Part shown: in pieces, positions 50,811-60,029 of the stretch
How the letters are laid out: each line of letters starts with the position of its first letter
How positions within the stretch are numbered: the stretch's first letter is position 1
From: Mycobacterium noviomagense
GTDB taxonomy: Bacteria > Actinomycetota > Actinomycetes > Mycobacteriales > Mycobacteriaceae
Reading direction: 5' to 3'
NCBI RefSeq assembly: GCF_010731635.1
Contig: NZ_AP022583.1
Span: 2,790,001-2,854,000 of the forward strand
Length of the DNA stretch: 64,000 nucleotides
Notes under the pieces: generated by a model
Seen by the model: only the letters and a program-made list of their open reading frames with translations
Databases searched by the model: none
What the model was told of the DNA's origin: nothing
Position numbers and translations under genes: made by a program

Positions 50811-53216
50811 TCAGGCTTCAGCCGCTCGCGACGGCCCTGTCTGCATCGCCAGTCGGCGTGACGCCACGGTGCGCCGGTGTACCGGTTCCCGGCCCGGCGG
50901 CTGCTGCGGCGGCGGCAGCAGCGGTTCTCGGACCCGCACCGGGACGGTCGTCGGCTCTTCGGTGGTGAGCTCGAGCTCTTCGCCGGCATGGCGGATCGTC
51001 AGCTTGCCGTCCGGCCCGTCGCGCAAGGTGTAGGTGACGTCGTCGTGGGTGGCGCACACGGTCAGCCGGCAGCCTTGCCAGCGCAACCGGAACCGCAGGC
51101 ACGCCATCGCATCAGGCAGCTGCGGGTCGAGTGACAAGATCGCTTCGTCGTCACGCAGTCCGCCGAACCCGGCGACCAGCGCGGTCCAGGCGCCGGCCAA
51201 CGACGCCATGTGCAGCCCGTCGCGGGTGTTGTGGTGCAGGTCGCGCAGGTCGATCAGCGCCGCCTCATAGGCATAGTCATGGGCCAGCTCCATGTGCCCG
51301 ACTTCGGCGCACATCACCGCCTGCGTGCAGGCCGACAGCGACGAGTCGCGCACTGTGCGCCGTTCGTAGTAGTCGACGTTGCGGGCCTTCTGTTCGGGTG
51401 TGAACGCGTGGCTTTGCCACTGCATCGCGAGCACCAGGTCGGCCTGCTTGATCACCTGTGCCGGGTAGAGGCGCACGTAGGGCTCGTGCAACAACAACGG
51501 ATACGTGGTGTTCTTGTCGAAGTCCCACTCGGCGAACGTGGTAAAGCCCTCGCACTGCTGGTGTACGCCCAGCTCCTCGTCGTAGGGAATGTGCGCGGCG
51601 TTGGCCGCATCACGCCAGGTGGCGGTCTCCTCGGTACTGACCCCCAAGGCGCGTGCTTTTTCGGGGTGGCGGGTGCATGCTTCAGCCGCGACGCGCAGGT
51701 TGTGTGCCGCCATCAAATTCGTGAACACGTTGTCGCGCATGACCGCGGTGTATTCGTCGGGGCCGGTGACACCGTCGACGTGCCACACGCCGTGCCGGTC
51801 GTGGTGTCCGAGCGAGCGCCACAGCCGGGCGGTCTCGATAAGGACCTCCAGCCCGCAGTCTTCTTCCAGCCCGTGGTCGCCGGTGACGATGCGGTAGCGC
51901 TCGAATGCCATTGCGATATCGGCGTTGACGTGAAACGCGGCGGTGCCGGCCGGCCAGTAGCCCGAGCATTCCTGGCCCCGGATGGTCCGCCACGGGAACG
52001 CTGCGCCTTCCAGGCCGAGTTCGGCCGCGCGATCCTTGGCGAGGTCCAGTGTCGCGGCTCGCCACCGCAGCGCATCGGCTGCCGCGTGCGGCGCGGTATA
52101 GGTGAGCACGGGGAGCACGAATCCCTCGGTGTCCCAAAAGGCGTGGCCGTCATAGCCGCTGCCGGTCAGACCCTTGCCCGGGATGGCCCGGACTTCCGCC
52201 CGGGCGCTGGCTTGCAGGATGTGGAACAGCCCGAACCGCACCGCCTGCTGGACGACGGGGTCGCCCTCGACCTCGACGTCCGCGCTGTCCCAGAAGCCGT
52301 CGAGGTAGTCGCGCTGGGCGTCCAGCAGGCCCTGCCATCCGCTGTAACGTGCGCCGGTCAACGCCGCCACCGCCTGGTCGCGCAGCGCGGGACGTGACCG
52401 CAGACTCGACCACCCGTAGGCCAGGTACTTGACGATGCGCAACTTCTGGCCGGGGCGCAGCCCGCAGATCACGGTGGTGCGCGCCAAATCCGGACGTGTG
52501 TCGGTGTCGAACTCGACCCGGCCGGGGACCTCGATCTCGTGGTCCATCGCCGCGGCCATCATCAACCCGCTGGCCCGGGTGCGATGCATCAGCATGGCCC
52601 GCTGTTCGGAGCAGTCCTGCTCGACCGCCTCGAGTGGATTGTCCAACACCGCAGCCACCCGCGGATCGCTCGAACTCTCCGGCAGGTCCTCGTTGGCGAC
52701 CAGTTCGGATTGCAATGTGACGCGGCAGAATTCGTCGATGGCCTCGACCACGTACTCGATAGCTACGACGCTGCGCTGGGTCAGCGACACCAGCCGGGTC
52801 GACACCACCTTCACCTGCTTGCCCGCCGGCGAGCGCCAGTGCGCGCGGCGGGTCAGTGTTCCCGCCCGTAGGTCGAGAGTTCGCTCGTGGTCGATCAATT
52901 CGCCATAGCGGACGTCGAAAGGCTCGTCGTCGACCAGCAGCCGGATGATCTTGCCGTTGGTGACGTCGACAATGGTCTGGCCGGCTTCGGGGAACCCGTA
53001 TCCCGCCTCGGCGTAGGGCAGCGGCCGCACTTCGTAGAACGAGTTCAGATAGGTGCCCGGAATGCCATGCGGCTCACCTTCGTCGAGGTTGCCGCGTATT
53101 CCGATGTGTCCGTTGGACAAGGAAAACAGCGATTCCGACTGCGCCAACAGGTTGAAGTCCAACCGGGTTTCGCGCACCTGCCAGGGTTCGACGGGAAAGG
53201 CTTCTTCAGTGATCAT
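50811..53216 (-). CDS. Glycoside hydrolase family 65 (maltose/trehalose phosphorylase-type)
   Basis: 801-aa (alpha/alpha)6-barrel enzyme. N-terminal beta-sandwich (about 1-290, SNGHIGIRGNLDEGEP near 34), then the catalytic barrel with FWDTEGFVLPVLTYTAP, GAAFPWRTIRGQECSGYWPAGTAAFHVNADIA and the general acid Glu in VTGPDEYTAV. GH65 members phosphorolyse or hydrolyse alpha-glucosides such as trehalose or maltose. The upstream HAD gene is beta-phosphoglucomutase-like, favouring phosphorylase chemistry that yields beta-glucose-1-phosphate. Homologue of Rv3401. Confidence 0.92.
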   Translation of the reverse strand: MITEEAFPVEPWQVRETRLDFNLLAQSESLFSLSNGHIGIRGNLDEGEPHGIPGTYLNSFYEVRPLPYAEAGYGFPEAGQTIVDVTNGKIIRLLVDDEPFDVRYGELIDHERTLDLRAGTLTRRAHWRSPAGKQVKVVSTRLVSLTQRSVVAIEYVVEAIDEFCRVTLQSELVANEDLPESSSDPRVAAVLDNPLEAVEQDCSEQRAMLMHRTRASGLMMAAAMDHEIEVPGRVEFDTDTRPDLARTTVICGLRPGQKLRIVKYLAYGWSSLRSRPALRDQAVAALTGARYSGWQGLLDAQRDYLDGFWDSADVEVEGDPVVQQAVRFGLFHILQASARAEVRAIPGKGLTGSGYDGHAFWDTEGFVLPVLTYTAPHAAADALRWRAATLDLAKDRAAELGLEGAAFPWRTIRGQECSGYWPAGTAAFHVNADIAMAFERYRIVTGDHGLEEDCGLEVLIETARLWRSLGHHDRHGVWHVDGVTGPDEYTAVMRDNVFTNLMAAHNLRVAAEACTRHPEKARALGVSTEETATWRDAANAAHIPYDEELGVHQQCEGFTTFAEWDFDKNTTYPLLLHEPYVRLYPAQVIKQADLVLAMQWQSHAFTPEQKARNVDYYERRTVRDSSLSACTQAVMCAEVGHMELAHDYAYEAALIDLRDLHHNTRDGLHMASLAGAWTALVAGFGGLRDDEAILSLDPQLPDAMACLRFRLRWQGCRLTVCATHDDVTYTLRDGPDGKLTIRHAGEELELTTEEPTTVPVRVREPLLPPPQQPPGREPVHRRTVASRRLAMQTGPSRAAEA

Positions 53217-53225
53217 GACCGCGCC

Positions 53226-54002
53226 CTACAGCAGGTCGGCCAGGTCGGTGACGACGACGTCGGCGCCGTTGCGGCGCAAGTCCTCGGCTTGGCCGAGCCG
53301 GTCGACGCCGACCACGAAACCGAAGTGCCCGGCGCGGCCCGCAGCCACGCCGGAGAGGGCATCCTCGAACACCGCTGCCGCGCTGGGTTCGACGCCGAGC
53401 AGTTCGGCCGCGCGCAGGAACGAGTCCGGGGCCGGCTTCCCGGGCAGGTGCTCTTCGCGCAGCGTCACGCCGTCCACTCGCTGCTGGACGAACCGGTCGA
53501 GGCCGGTGACCTCGAGAACGTCGCGAGTGTTGGCGCTGGAGGAGACCACTGCCACCTTCAGTCCCGCGTCGGTGACCGCCTCCAGATAGCGTCGCGACCC
53601 GTCGAACACTTCGACACCGTCGTCGTGAAGCGTCTTTTGGAAGGCGTCGTTTTTGCGGTTGCCCAGGCCGTGCACTGTCTCGGCGTCAGGGGGATCGTCG
53701 GGTTCTCCCTCGGGCAGCTCGATACCGCGGCTGGACAGAAAGGACCGGACCCCGTCTTCGCGTTTCTTGCCGTCCACGTATTCCCGGTAGTCCGAGACGG
53801 GGTCGAACGGCACGAACTTTTCGCCGGTGCGCTCGGCACGCTCGCGTAGGTAGGCGTCGAACATGGTCTTCCACGCCTTGGTGTGCACGCTCGCGGTGTC
53901 GGTGAGCACACCGTCGAGGTCGAACAGACAGGCGTGCACCGATTCCGGTAAACCCAGCACAGGCAACCTCACTTCCGGCTGACGCAGTTGCGGCGATACC
54001 AC
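53226..54002 (-). CDS. HAD-superfamily beta-phosphoglucomutase-like hydrolase
   Basis: 258 aa from GTG 54002. The nucleophile loop [14 protein letters not shown], the cap domain ([19 protein letters not shown]), motif [12 protein letters not shown], the lysine-bearing [12 protein letters not shown] and the acidic [12 protein letters not shown] are all present. Such proteins interconvert beta-glucose-1-P and glucose-6-P. Nine base pairs upstream of the GH65 gene, so the pair is an operon. The N-terminus is uncertain: an ATG at 54010 in the next frame gives MVKWYRRN, resembling the N-terminus I recall for Rv3400 (MANWYRPN), before hitting a stop, suggesting a small indel here. Confidence 0.85.
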   Translation of the reverse strand: MVSPQLRQPEVRLPVLGLPESVHACLFDLDGVLTDTASVHTKAWKTMFDAYLRERAERTGEKFVPFDPVSDYREYVDGKKREDGVRSFLSSRGIELPEGEPDDPPDAETVHGLGNRKNDAFQKTLHDDGVEVFDGSRRYLEAVTDAGLKVAVVSSSANTRDVLEVTGLDRFVQQRVDGVTLREEHLPGKPAPDSFLRAAELLGVEPSAAAVFEDALSGVAAGRAGHFGFVVGVDRLGQAEDLRRNGADVVVTDLADLL

Positions 54003-54103
54003 TTCACCATGCCACGCATCCCTGGGCGGCGATTTCACGCGCGCGACACCAAGTCGCCGCTTAGTGGCTCGGCTGGTTGTCGCGGCGCCCATAGACTGAG
54101 CCG

Positions 54104-55663
54104 GTGGAATCAGCATCACCCCGGCCGGTGTTGGTGGTCGACTTCGGTGCGCAGTACGCCCAGTTGATCGCCCGACGGGTGCGCGAAGCGCGGGTGTTCT
54201 CGGAGGTGATCCCGCACACCGCCGCGGTGGAAGAAATCAAGGCGCGCGACCCTCAGGCGATCGTGCTGTCCGGCGGGCCGGCCAGCGTCTACGCGGACGG
54301 CGCCCCGCAGCTCGACCCGGCGCTGTTCAATCTCGACGTCCCGGTGTTCGGCATCTGCTACGGATTCCAGGCCATGGCGCAGACTCTCGGTGGCACTGTC
54401 GCGCGCACCGGCACCAGCGAGTACGGACGCACCGAATTGACGGTCACCGGCGGCGATCTGCATGCCGACCTGCCCGAGACGCAGCCGGTGTGGATGAGTC
54501 ACGGCGACGCCGTCACCGCCGCGCCGGATGGTTTCGACGTGGTGGCCACCAGCGCGGGCTCCCCGGTGGCCGCATTCGAAAACCGCGCCCGACGCCTGGC
54601 AGGCGTGCAGTACCACCCGGAGGTGATGCACACGCCGCACGGGCAGCAGGTGCTCAGCCGGTTTCTGCACGAGTTCGCCGGCATCGGTGTGGAGTGGACG
54701 CCCGCCAATATCGCCGAAACGCTCGTCGAGCAGGTGCGGGCGCAGATCGGCGACGGGTACGCGATCTGCGGGCTGTCCGGTGGAGTGGATTCGGCGGTGG
54801 CGGCGGCGCTGGTGCAGCGCGCCATTGGTGACCGGTTGACCTGTGTGTTCGTCGACCACGGGCTGCTGCGCGCGGGTGAACGCGCGCAGGTGCAGCGCGA
54901 TTTCGTCGCCGCCACCGGCGCCAACCTGGTCACGGTCGACGCGGCGGCGACATTCCTCGACGCGCTGACCGGAGTGACCAACCCGGAGGGCAAGCGCAAG
55001 ATCATCGGCCGGCAGTTCATCCGGGCCTTCGAAGGCGCGGTGCGTGACGTGGTGTGCGGTAGCGGGGCCGAAGTCGAGTTCTTGGTGCAGGGCACGCTGT
55101 ATCCCGATGTGGTCGAGTCCGGGGGAGGCAGTGGCACCGCCAACATCAAGAGCCATCACAACGTCGGCGGGCTGCCCGGCGACTTGAAGTTTAAACTGGT
55201 CGAACCACTGCGGCTGTTGTTCAAAGACGAGGTGCGCGCAGTCGGTCGGGAGTTAGGTCTGCCAGAGGAAATCGTTGCGCGCCAACCGTTTCCGGGACCA
55301 GGGTTGGCGATCCGGATCGTCGGGGAAGTCACTGCGGCGCGGCTGGACACGCTGCGGCGCGCGGACGCGATCGCGCGCGAGGAGCTCTCTACGGCGGGTC
55401 TGGACAGCCAGATCTGGCAGTGCCCGGTGGTACTGCTGGCCGACATCCGCTCGGTCGGGGTGCAGGGCGATGGCCGCACCTACGGGCATCCGATCGTGCT
55501 GCGGCCGGTGTCGAGTGAGGACGCCATGACTGCCGACTGGACCCGGGTGCCCTACGACGTGCTGGAGCGCATCTCGACCCGGATCACCAACGAGGTGGCC
55601 GAGGTCAACCGCGTCGTGCTGGACCTCACCAGTAAGCCGCCCGGCACGATCGAGTGGGAGTAG
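54104..55663 (+). CDS. guaA: GMP synthase (glutamine-hydrolysing)
   Basis: XMP to GMP using glutamine and ATP. The 519-aa product has the class I amidotransferase domain (about 1-200; Cys85 in [13 protein letters not shown] for the His/Glu), the ATP-pyrophosphatase P-loop [14 protein letters not shown] (about 222-235) and the C-terminal dimerisation domain ending KPPGTIEWE. Completes the guanine pathway with guaB2 upstream. The genes I recall between Rv3400 and guaA in M. tuberculosis are absent here. Confidence 0.97.
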   Translation: MESASPRPVLVVDFGAQYAQLIARRVREARVFSEVIPHTAAVEEIKARDPQAIVLSGGPASVYADGAPQLDPALFNLDVPVFGICYGFQAMAQTLGGTVARTGTSEYGRTELTVTGGDLHADLPETQPVWMSHGDAVTAAPDGFDVVATSAGSPVAAFENRARRLAGVQYHPEVMHTPHGQQVLSRFLHEFAGIGVEWTPANIAETLVEQVRAQIGDGYAICGLSGGVDSAVAAALVQRAIGDRLTCVFVDHGLLRAGERAQVQRDFVAATGANLVTVDAAATFLDALTGVTNPEGKRKIIGRQFIRAFEGAVRDVVCGSGAEVEFLVQGTLYPDVVESGGGSGTANIKSHHNVGGLPGDLKFKLVEPLRLLFKDEVRAVGRELGLPEEIVARQPFPGPGLAIRIVGEVTAARLDTLRRADAIAREELSTAGLDSQIWQCPVVLLADIRSVGVQGDGRTYGHPIVLRPVSSEDAMTADWTRVPYDVLERISTRITNEVAEVNRVVLDLTSKPPGTIEWE

Positions 55664-55720
55664 CAGGCTCGGCGGCGAGGCGGCAGCCGTCACACCAGTC
55701 TCGGCAGGGGTGGGGGTGTG

Positions 55721-55780
55721 CGTTGTGCCCGCCTTCGAGCGATTCTTAGATGACCTAATCGCTCAAAGGCGGGCACAACG
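55721..55780. terminator. 24-bp inverted repeat after guaA
   Basis: The 24-bp arms 55721-55744 (CGTTGTGCCCGCCTTCGAGC...) and 55757-55780 are reverse complements with a single mismatch, around a 12-nt loop. A GC-rich stem this long could terminate guaA transcription. It is longer than a usual terminator, so a small palindromic repeat element is an alternative. Confidence 0.6.
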
Positions 55781-55914
55781 GGTATTGCCTCCCGCGAGTG
55801 ACGGATGTGATCTTCGAGGCCGAAGAGGCATGTGGGGCAATCGAAAACGATGTCGTGAGGATCTGCTCAGAGCCCGCTTGACCTTGTCGGGGGGGAGGTG
55901 TTTACTCGACTGTA

Positions 55915-55930
55915 TCGAACATATATTCGA
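55915..55930 (+). promoter_or_regulatory. LexA/SOS box upstream of imuA'-imuB
   Basis: TCGAACATATATTCGA matches the mycobacterial SOS-box consensus TCGAAC-N4-GTTCGA with one change in the right half. It lies 40-55 bp upstream of the imuA' ATG. A further GTTCGA at 55943 adds a half-site. It predicts LexA repression and DNA-damage induction of the mutasome genes. Confidence 0.85.
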
Positions 55931-55969
55931 ACACAGTTGACCGTTCGACCGTGCCCAGGAGGGCAGATC

Positions 55970-56647
55970 ATGACGAGCGCTCTTGCCCTCGACCAGCGGC
56001 ACGGTGACCGCGTTGAGAAGCTGAAACTGCTGCGCCGGCAGATCGCGGAGGTGTCCGGGAAAGTTGGCGCCGGGCGACGTGGATACGCCCATTCCGATGA
56101 GCTGCTACCGGAGTCGGAAACCGCGCTGCCGGTCCCGCAGCTGCTGGCCGAGACGCTGCCTGCCGCGTTGCCGCGCGGAACGGTGGCGGTGGTCTCGGGA
56201 GCCCGGTCGCTGCTGCTGAACATGGTGGCCGCCGTGACGGCCGGCGGTGGGAACGCGGCCATCGTCGGTCAGCCGGACATCGGGCTGCTGGCCGCTGTGG
56301 AGATGGGTGCGGACCTGAGCCGGCTCGCGGTGATCCCGGATCCCGGAACCGATCCGGTGGAGGTCGCCGCAGTGCTGATGGACGGGATGGACCTGGTTGT
56401 CCTCGGTATGGGCGGGCGCTTTGTGTCGTTGACCCGGGCGCGGGCGGTGACGGCCCGCGCCCGCCAGAAAGGCTGCACCCTGCTGGTCACCGACGGCGAC
56501 TGGCATGGGGCGTCGATGCGTCTGGACGCCCGGGTCTGCGGTTACGAAACCACTTGTGGCACAGCCACTCCCGGGTTCGGGCGGATCAGTAAGGTTCGGC
56601 TCGAGGTCCGCACGCAGGGACGCGCGTTCAAGGCGCGTACCGGGTGA
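55970..56647 (+). CDS. imuA': Mutasome accessory protein ImuA'
   Basis: 225-aa RecA-like-fold protein, homologue of Rv3395c. In mycobacteria ImuA' works with ImuB and DnaE2 in damage-induced translesion synthesis. The N-terminal [12 protein letters not shown] helix precedes a RecA-like core; the P-loop position reads [11 protein letters not shown], without a functional Walker Lys-Ser/Thr, as in the family. ATG 55970 follows AGGAGGG. imuB starts 10 bp after the stop. Confidence 0.92.
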   Translation: MTSALALDQRHGDRVEKLKLLRRQIAEVSGKVGAGRRGYAHSDELLPESETALPVPQLLAETLPAALPRGTVAVVSGARSLLLNMVAAVTAGGGNAAIVGQPDIGLLAAVEMGADLSRLAVIPDPGTDPVEVAAVLMDGMDLVVLGMGGRFVSLTRARAVTARARQKGCTLLVTDGDWHGASMRLDARVCGYETTCGTATPGFGRISKVRLEVRTQGRAFKARTG

Positions 56648-56657
56648 GGCGGGTTCG

Positions 56658-58217
56658 GTGTCCGCCCGGGTACTGGCGATTTGGTGCATGGACTGGCCTG
56701 CGGTCGCTGCGGCGGGGGCCGCGGGCCTGCCCGCGACGGCCCCAGTCGCGGTCACCCTCGCCAATCGGGTGATTGCCTGCTCGTCTGCGGCCCGGTCGGC
56801 GGGAGTGGTGCGCAGCCTGCGGCGGCGGGAGGCGGCAGCCCGCTGCCCGCAACTGCATGTCGTCGCTGCGGACTGCGACCGCGACGCCCGCTTATTCGAG
56901 AAGGTGATCGCGGCGGTGGACGATCTGGTGCCCCGCGCCGAGGTGCTACGGCCCGGACTGGTGGTTTTACCGGTGCGCGGGGCGGCCCGCTATTTCGGCT
57001 CCGAGCAGCAGGCGGCCGAGCGGCTGATCGATGCGGTGGCCGCGGCCGGCGTCGAATGTCAGGTCGGCATCGCCGACCAGTTGTCCACCGCGGTCTTCGC
57101 CGCGCGAGCGGGAAGGATCGTGGAGCCGGGAGAAGACGCGCGGTTTTTGTCAGCGTTGTCGATCCGCCAACTGGCCACCGAGCCCAGCCTGTCCGGTCCC
57201 GGAAGGGAAGACCTCGTGGACCTGTTGTGGCGGATGGGAATTCGCACTATCGGGCAGTTCGCCGCACTGTCGCGCACCGATGTGGTTTCCCGGTTCGGCG
57301 CCGACGCGCTGGCCGCGCACCGGTTCGCCCGCGGCGAGCCGGAGCGCGCGCCATCCGGGCGTGAGCCGCCGCCGGAGCTCGACGCCGTGCTGCACTGCGA
57401 TCCGCCGATCGACCGGGTCGACGCCGCGGCCTTCGCCGGGCGTTCACTGGCGGCCACGTTGCACCAGACGTTAATGGCCGCCGGGGTGGGATGCACCCGG
57501 CTGGCCATTCACGCCGTCACCGCCAACGGCGAAGAGCTGCAACGTGTGTGGCGCTGCGCTGAGCCGCTGACTGAAGATGCCACCGCCGACCGGGTGCGCT
57601 GGCAGCTGGACGGCTGGCTGAACAATCGGACCGCCGCGCAGCGGCCTACCGCCCCGGTGACGCTGCTGCGGCTGCAGCCGGTGGAGGTGGTGTCGGCGGG
57701 GGCGCTGCAGTTGCCGCTCTGGGGCGGTCTCGGTGAGGAGGACCGGCTGCGAGCGCGCCGGGCGCTGGTGCGGGTGCAGGGGCTGCTCGGCCCGGAGGCG
57801 GTGCAGGTGCCGGTGCTGTCCGGTGGTCGCGGGCCAGCCGAACGCATCACGCTGACGCCGCTGGGCGACGAGCCGGTGCCCCGCGCCGATCCGCACCGGC
57901 CGTGGCCCGGTCAGCTGCCCGAGCCGTCGCCCACGGTGTTGCTCGACGATCCGGTGGAATTGGCTGATGCTCAAGGCAATCCGATACGGGTGACCAGCCG
58001 GGGCGTGTTCTCTTCAGATCCGGCGCGGCTGACCGCGCACGGTCGTGACGACAGGTTGCAGTGGTGGGCAGGGCCCTGGCCCGTCGACGAGCGGTGGTGG
58101 GATCCCGAGCAGGCCAGGGGGCGCACCGCCCGCGCCCAGGTACTGCTGGAGAGCGAGCGTGCGCTGCTGCTGTGCTACCGGCAAAGGCGGTGGTACCTGG
58201 AGGGAATCTACGAGTAA
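56658..58217 (+). CDS. imuB: Y-family polymerase-like mutasome protein ImuB
   Basis: 519-aa protein of the Y-family polymerase fold that lacks polymerase active-site acids and acts as a hub linking DnaE2, ImuA' and the beta clamp. The palm motif around ADCDRDARLFEKV lacks the SxDE pair; LVVLPVRGAARYFG and the DLLWRMGIRTIGQFAAL helix-hairpin-helix are typical of ImuB. GTG start at 56658. Its last 10 bp overlap the convergent nucleoside hydrolase. Homologue of Rv3394c; dnaE2 is not in this window. Confidence 0.92.
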   Translation: MSARVLAIWCMDWPAVAAAGAAGLPATAPVAVTLANRVIACSSAARSAGVVRSLRRREAAARCPQLHVVAADCDRDARLFEKVIAAVDDLVPRAEVLRPGLVVLPVRGAARYFGSEQQAAERLIDAVAAAGVECQVGIADQLSTAVFAARAGRIVEPGEDARFLSALSIRQLATEPSLSGPGREDLVDLLWRMGIRTIGQFAALSRTDVVSRFGADALAAHRFARGEPERAPSGREPPPELDAVLHCDPPIDRVDAAAFAGRSLAATLHQTLMAAGVGCTRLAIHAVTANGEELQRVWRCAEPLTEDATADRVRWQLDGWLNNRTAAQRPTAPVTLLRLQPVEVVSAGALQLPLWGGLGEEDRLRARRALVRVQGLLGPEAVQVPVLSGGRGPAERITLTPLGDEPVPRADPHRPWPGQLPEPSPTVLLDDPVELADAQGNPIRVTSRGVFSSDPARLTAHGRDDRLQWWAGPWPVDERWWDPEQARGRTARAQVLLESERALLLCYRQRRWYLEGIYE

Positions 58218-59257
58218 GCAGGCTTAGCGCCGATCCGCCGCGCGAACGGGCCAACCCGGTCGATGAACCGGTCGAAGAATGCCGCCGGGTCCACGCTGAC
58301 GCCGATGAGCGCGTTGGGCTTTCGGCCCCAGCTGCCCGACCAGTCGGTTACCGTCATGCCGCGGGTCAATGTCCCGGTCAGCTCGACGTCCACTGTGGCC
58401 GGCTGCGTCTGTATCAGGTCGGGGTCCAGCGCGACCGCGGCGGCCAGCGGATCGTGCAGGTGCGCCAGATAGCCGTGGCCGTAGTCGAGGTGGGCCTCGA
58501 AGTAGAACCGCATCGCGTCTTCGATCACCCGGATCAGCGGATTGGAGGCCGACGAGCGGCTGCCGCGTTCGTCGTCTGCGCTCATCACCATCGTCGTCGA
58601 GGAGCCCGCGGCAGCCGCCAGCCGGGCAAGAATCTCCGGTGTCATCGCGATGTGCCGGGTCAAGTCCAATCCGCACAGGATCGGAAGCCGTTGGGGCTCA
58701 ACGTTCCAGCTGGCAAAGACCTCGGCCGCCGCCTCGGGGTCCACCTTGATATTCCACTCGGCCACCGGATTGGTGTTGCCGCGGTAGTCGTAGGCGCCAC
58801 CCATGATCACCAGCCGACGCAACAGCGTCGGCAACGCCGGCTCGGCGCGCAAAGCCAGCGCCAGGTTGGTCAGCGGCCCGGTGGCCACGCCGATCAGCTC
58901 TCCGGGATGGGCGTGTGCCGCCCGGACCCAGGCAGTAGCGGCGTCGTGGTCGGTGAGCCGGCGATCGCTCGCCGGCAGCTCAGCATACCCTAAACCGTTG
59001 GGCCCGTGAGACTTTCCTGGAGGGCACATCGGGCAGCTCAGCGGTTGCGTGGCCCCCTTGGACACCGGTATCTCGCTCACGCCGCACAGCTCCAGCAAAC
59101 CGAGGTTGTTGACGCAAACCTGCTCTACGCCAACGTTTCCGCCAGTCGAGGCGATGCCGACCAGTTCGGTGGCCGGGCTGGCCAGCAGGTAGACCAGCGC
59201 GATGGCGTCGTCGACGCCGGTGTCGACGTCGGCCAAAACCGGTGCGGCTGCGTTCAC
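58208..59257 (-). CDS. iunH: Inosine-uridine preferring nucleoside hydrolase
   Basis: 349-aa Ca2+-dependent nucleoside hydrolase. The metal-binding DVDTGVDDAIAL lies at residues 10-21; VIMGGAYDYRGN and AEWNIKVDPEAA complete the site, and the catalytic His appears in LAHLHDPLAAAVALDPDL. It releases nucleobases for salvage. GTG start at 59257, overlapping the end of the upstream dioxygenase gene by 4 bp. Homologue of Rv3393. Confidence 0.93.
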   Translation of the reverse strand: MNAAAPVLADVDTGVDDAIALVYLLASPATELVGIASTGGNVGVEQVCVNNLGLLELCGVSEIPVSKGATQPLSCPMCPPGKSHGPNGLGYAELPASDRRLTDHDAATAWVRAAHAHPGELIGVATGPLTNLALALRAEPALPTLLRRLVIMGGAYDYRGNTNPVAEWNIKVDPEAAAEVFASWNVEPQRLPILCGLDLTRHIAMTPEILARLAAAAGSSTTMVMSADDERGSRSSASNPLIRVIEDAMRFYFEAHLDYGHGYLAHLHDPLAAAVALDPDLIQTQPATVDVELTGTLTRGMTVTDWSGSWGRKPNALIGVSVDPAAFFDRFIDRVGPFARRIGAKPAYS

Positions 59258-59985
59258 CTCGGTGACGATACCGGTGGCTCGGGAGCGAACGTGATCACCA
59301 GGACGTCGCGCAGCGCCGGCTCGGCGACGTCCACTGGCCGGATCGGCGAGACACCGTGCACGGTGCGACGGTCGTCGCCGAGCTGCAGCGTCCCGGGCTC
59401 GGCGAGCGTCGCCGCCAGCAGCGGTTGACCGGCGAAGTCGAACACCGCGCTTTGGCCGCCAACGGCATTATGCCGCCTGACCAAAAGCGAGGTGACCAGC
59501 GTGACACCGTCGCGGTGTAAGCCTTCGGGTGTCGGTTGCCCTTCGCCGTCCGCGGAGGCCAGAACCCGGAACGGATGGACTTTGGCGACCCATTCCGCGG
59601 CGTCGTCGAGGGCCGTCGCGAATCGGCCCAGCAGCCGCAGCAACCGGCTAACCAGCGGATCGGACATGAACGCGTCGGTCAGCGGCTCGAAGTGGCGATC
59701 CCGGTCGATGTAAAGCGGATTCGAGTCCTGCGGCTGCACGAACGCACCGTTGGACATCGGCGTCGCCACCCCGTCGGTGAACCTGTAGCGGCCGTAGCGG
59801 CGCAGCCGCCGCAGGCCCAATTCGGCCGCGTAACGGTCCGGTGCCAAGTCCTCCCAATATGCGGAAAACCGGGACCATACGTCGTCGTCCACGCCCAGGA
59901 TGCTCGTCAGATCCGACGGCGGCATCACGTACGCGCCCGTCGACGTGAGCGCCCGGGTGGCGGCTGCGATCGGATCATCACCCAC
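59254..59985 (-). CDS. 2OG-Fe(II) dioxygenase-family protein (PF10014-like)
   Basis: 243-aa protein with the layout of the 2OG-Fe dioxygenase family that includes bacterial free amino-acid hydroxylases. The iron ligands read His147-x-Asp149 (LHRDGV) and His200 (TVHGVSPI), with Arg206 as probable 2OG contact. The reverse frame is open further upstream over acrA1, but similarity begins near GTG 59985; the exact start is uncertain. Coupled to iunH by a 4-bp overlap. It occupies the place where I recall cmaA1 (Rv3392c) in M. tuberculosis. Confidence 0.8.
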   Translation of the reverse strand: MGDDPIAAATRALTSTGAYVMPPSDLTSILGVDDDVWSRFSAYWEDLAPDRYAAELGLRRLRRYGRYRFTDGVATPMSNGAFVQPQDSNPLYIDRDRHFEPLTDAFMSDPLVSRLLRLLGRFATALDDAAEWVAKVHPFRVLASADGEGQPTPEGLHRDGVTLVTSLLVRRHNAVGGQSAVFDFAGQPLLAATLAEPGTLQLGDDRRTVHGVSPIRPVDVAEPALRDVLVITFAPEPPVSSPR

Positions 59986-60029
59986 GCCGCGGGTGTACCT
60001 GCCAGCTGATCCAACTAAACCCTGGCGGG

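Larger units (their letters stand above)
55664..55969. other. Intergenic region between guaA and imuA'
   Basis: 306 bp without a credible gene. Contents: a near-perfect 24-bp inverted repeat at 55721-55780 and an SOS-box-like site at 55915-55930, then a short leader with AGGAGGG before imuA'. Confidence 0.7.
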
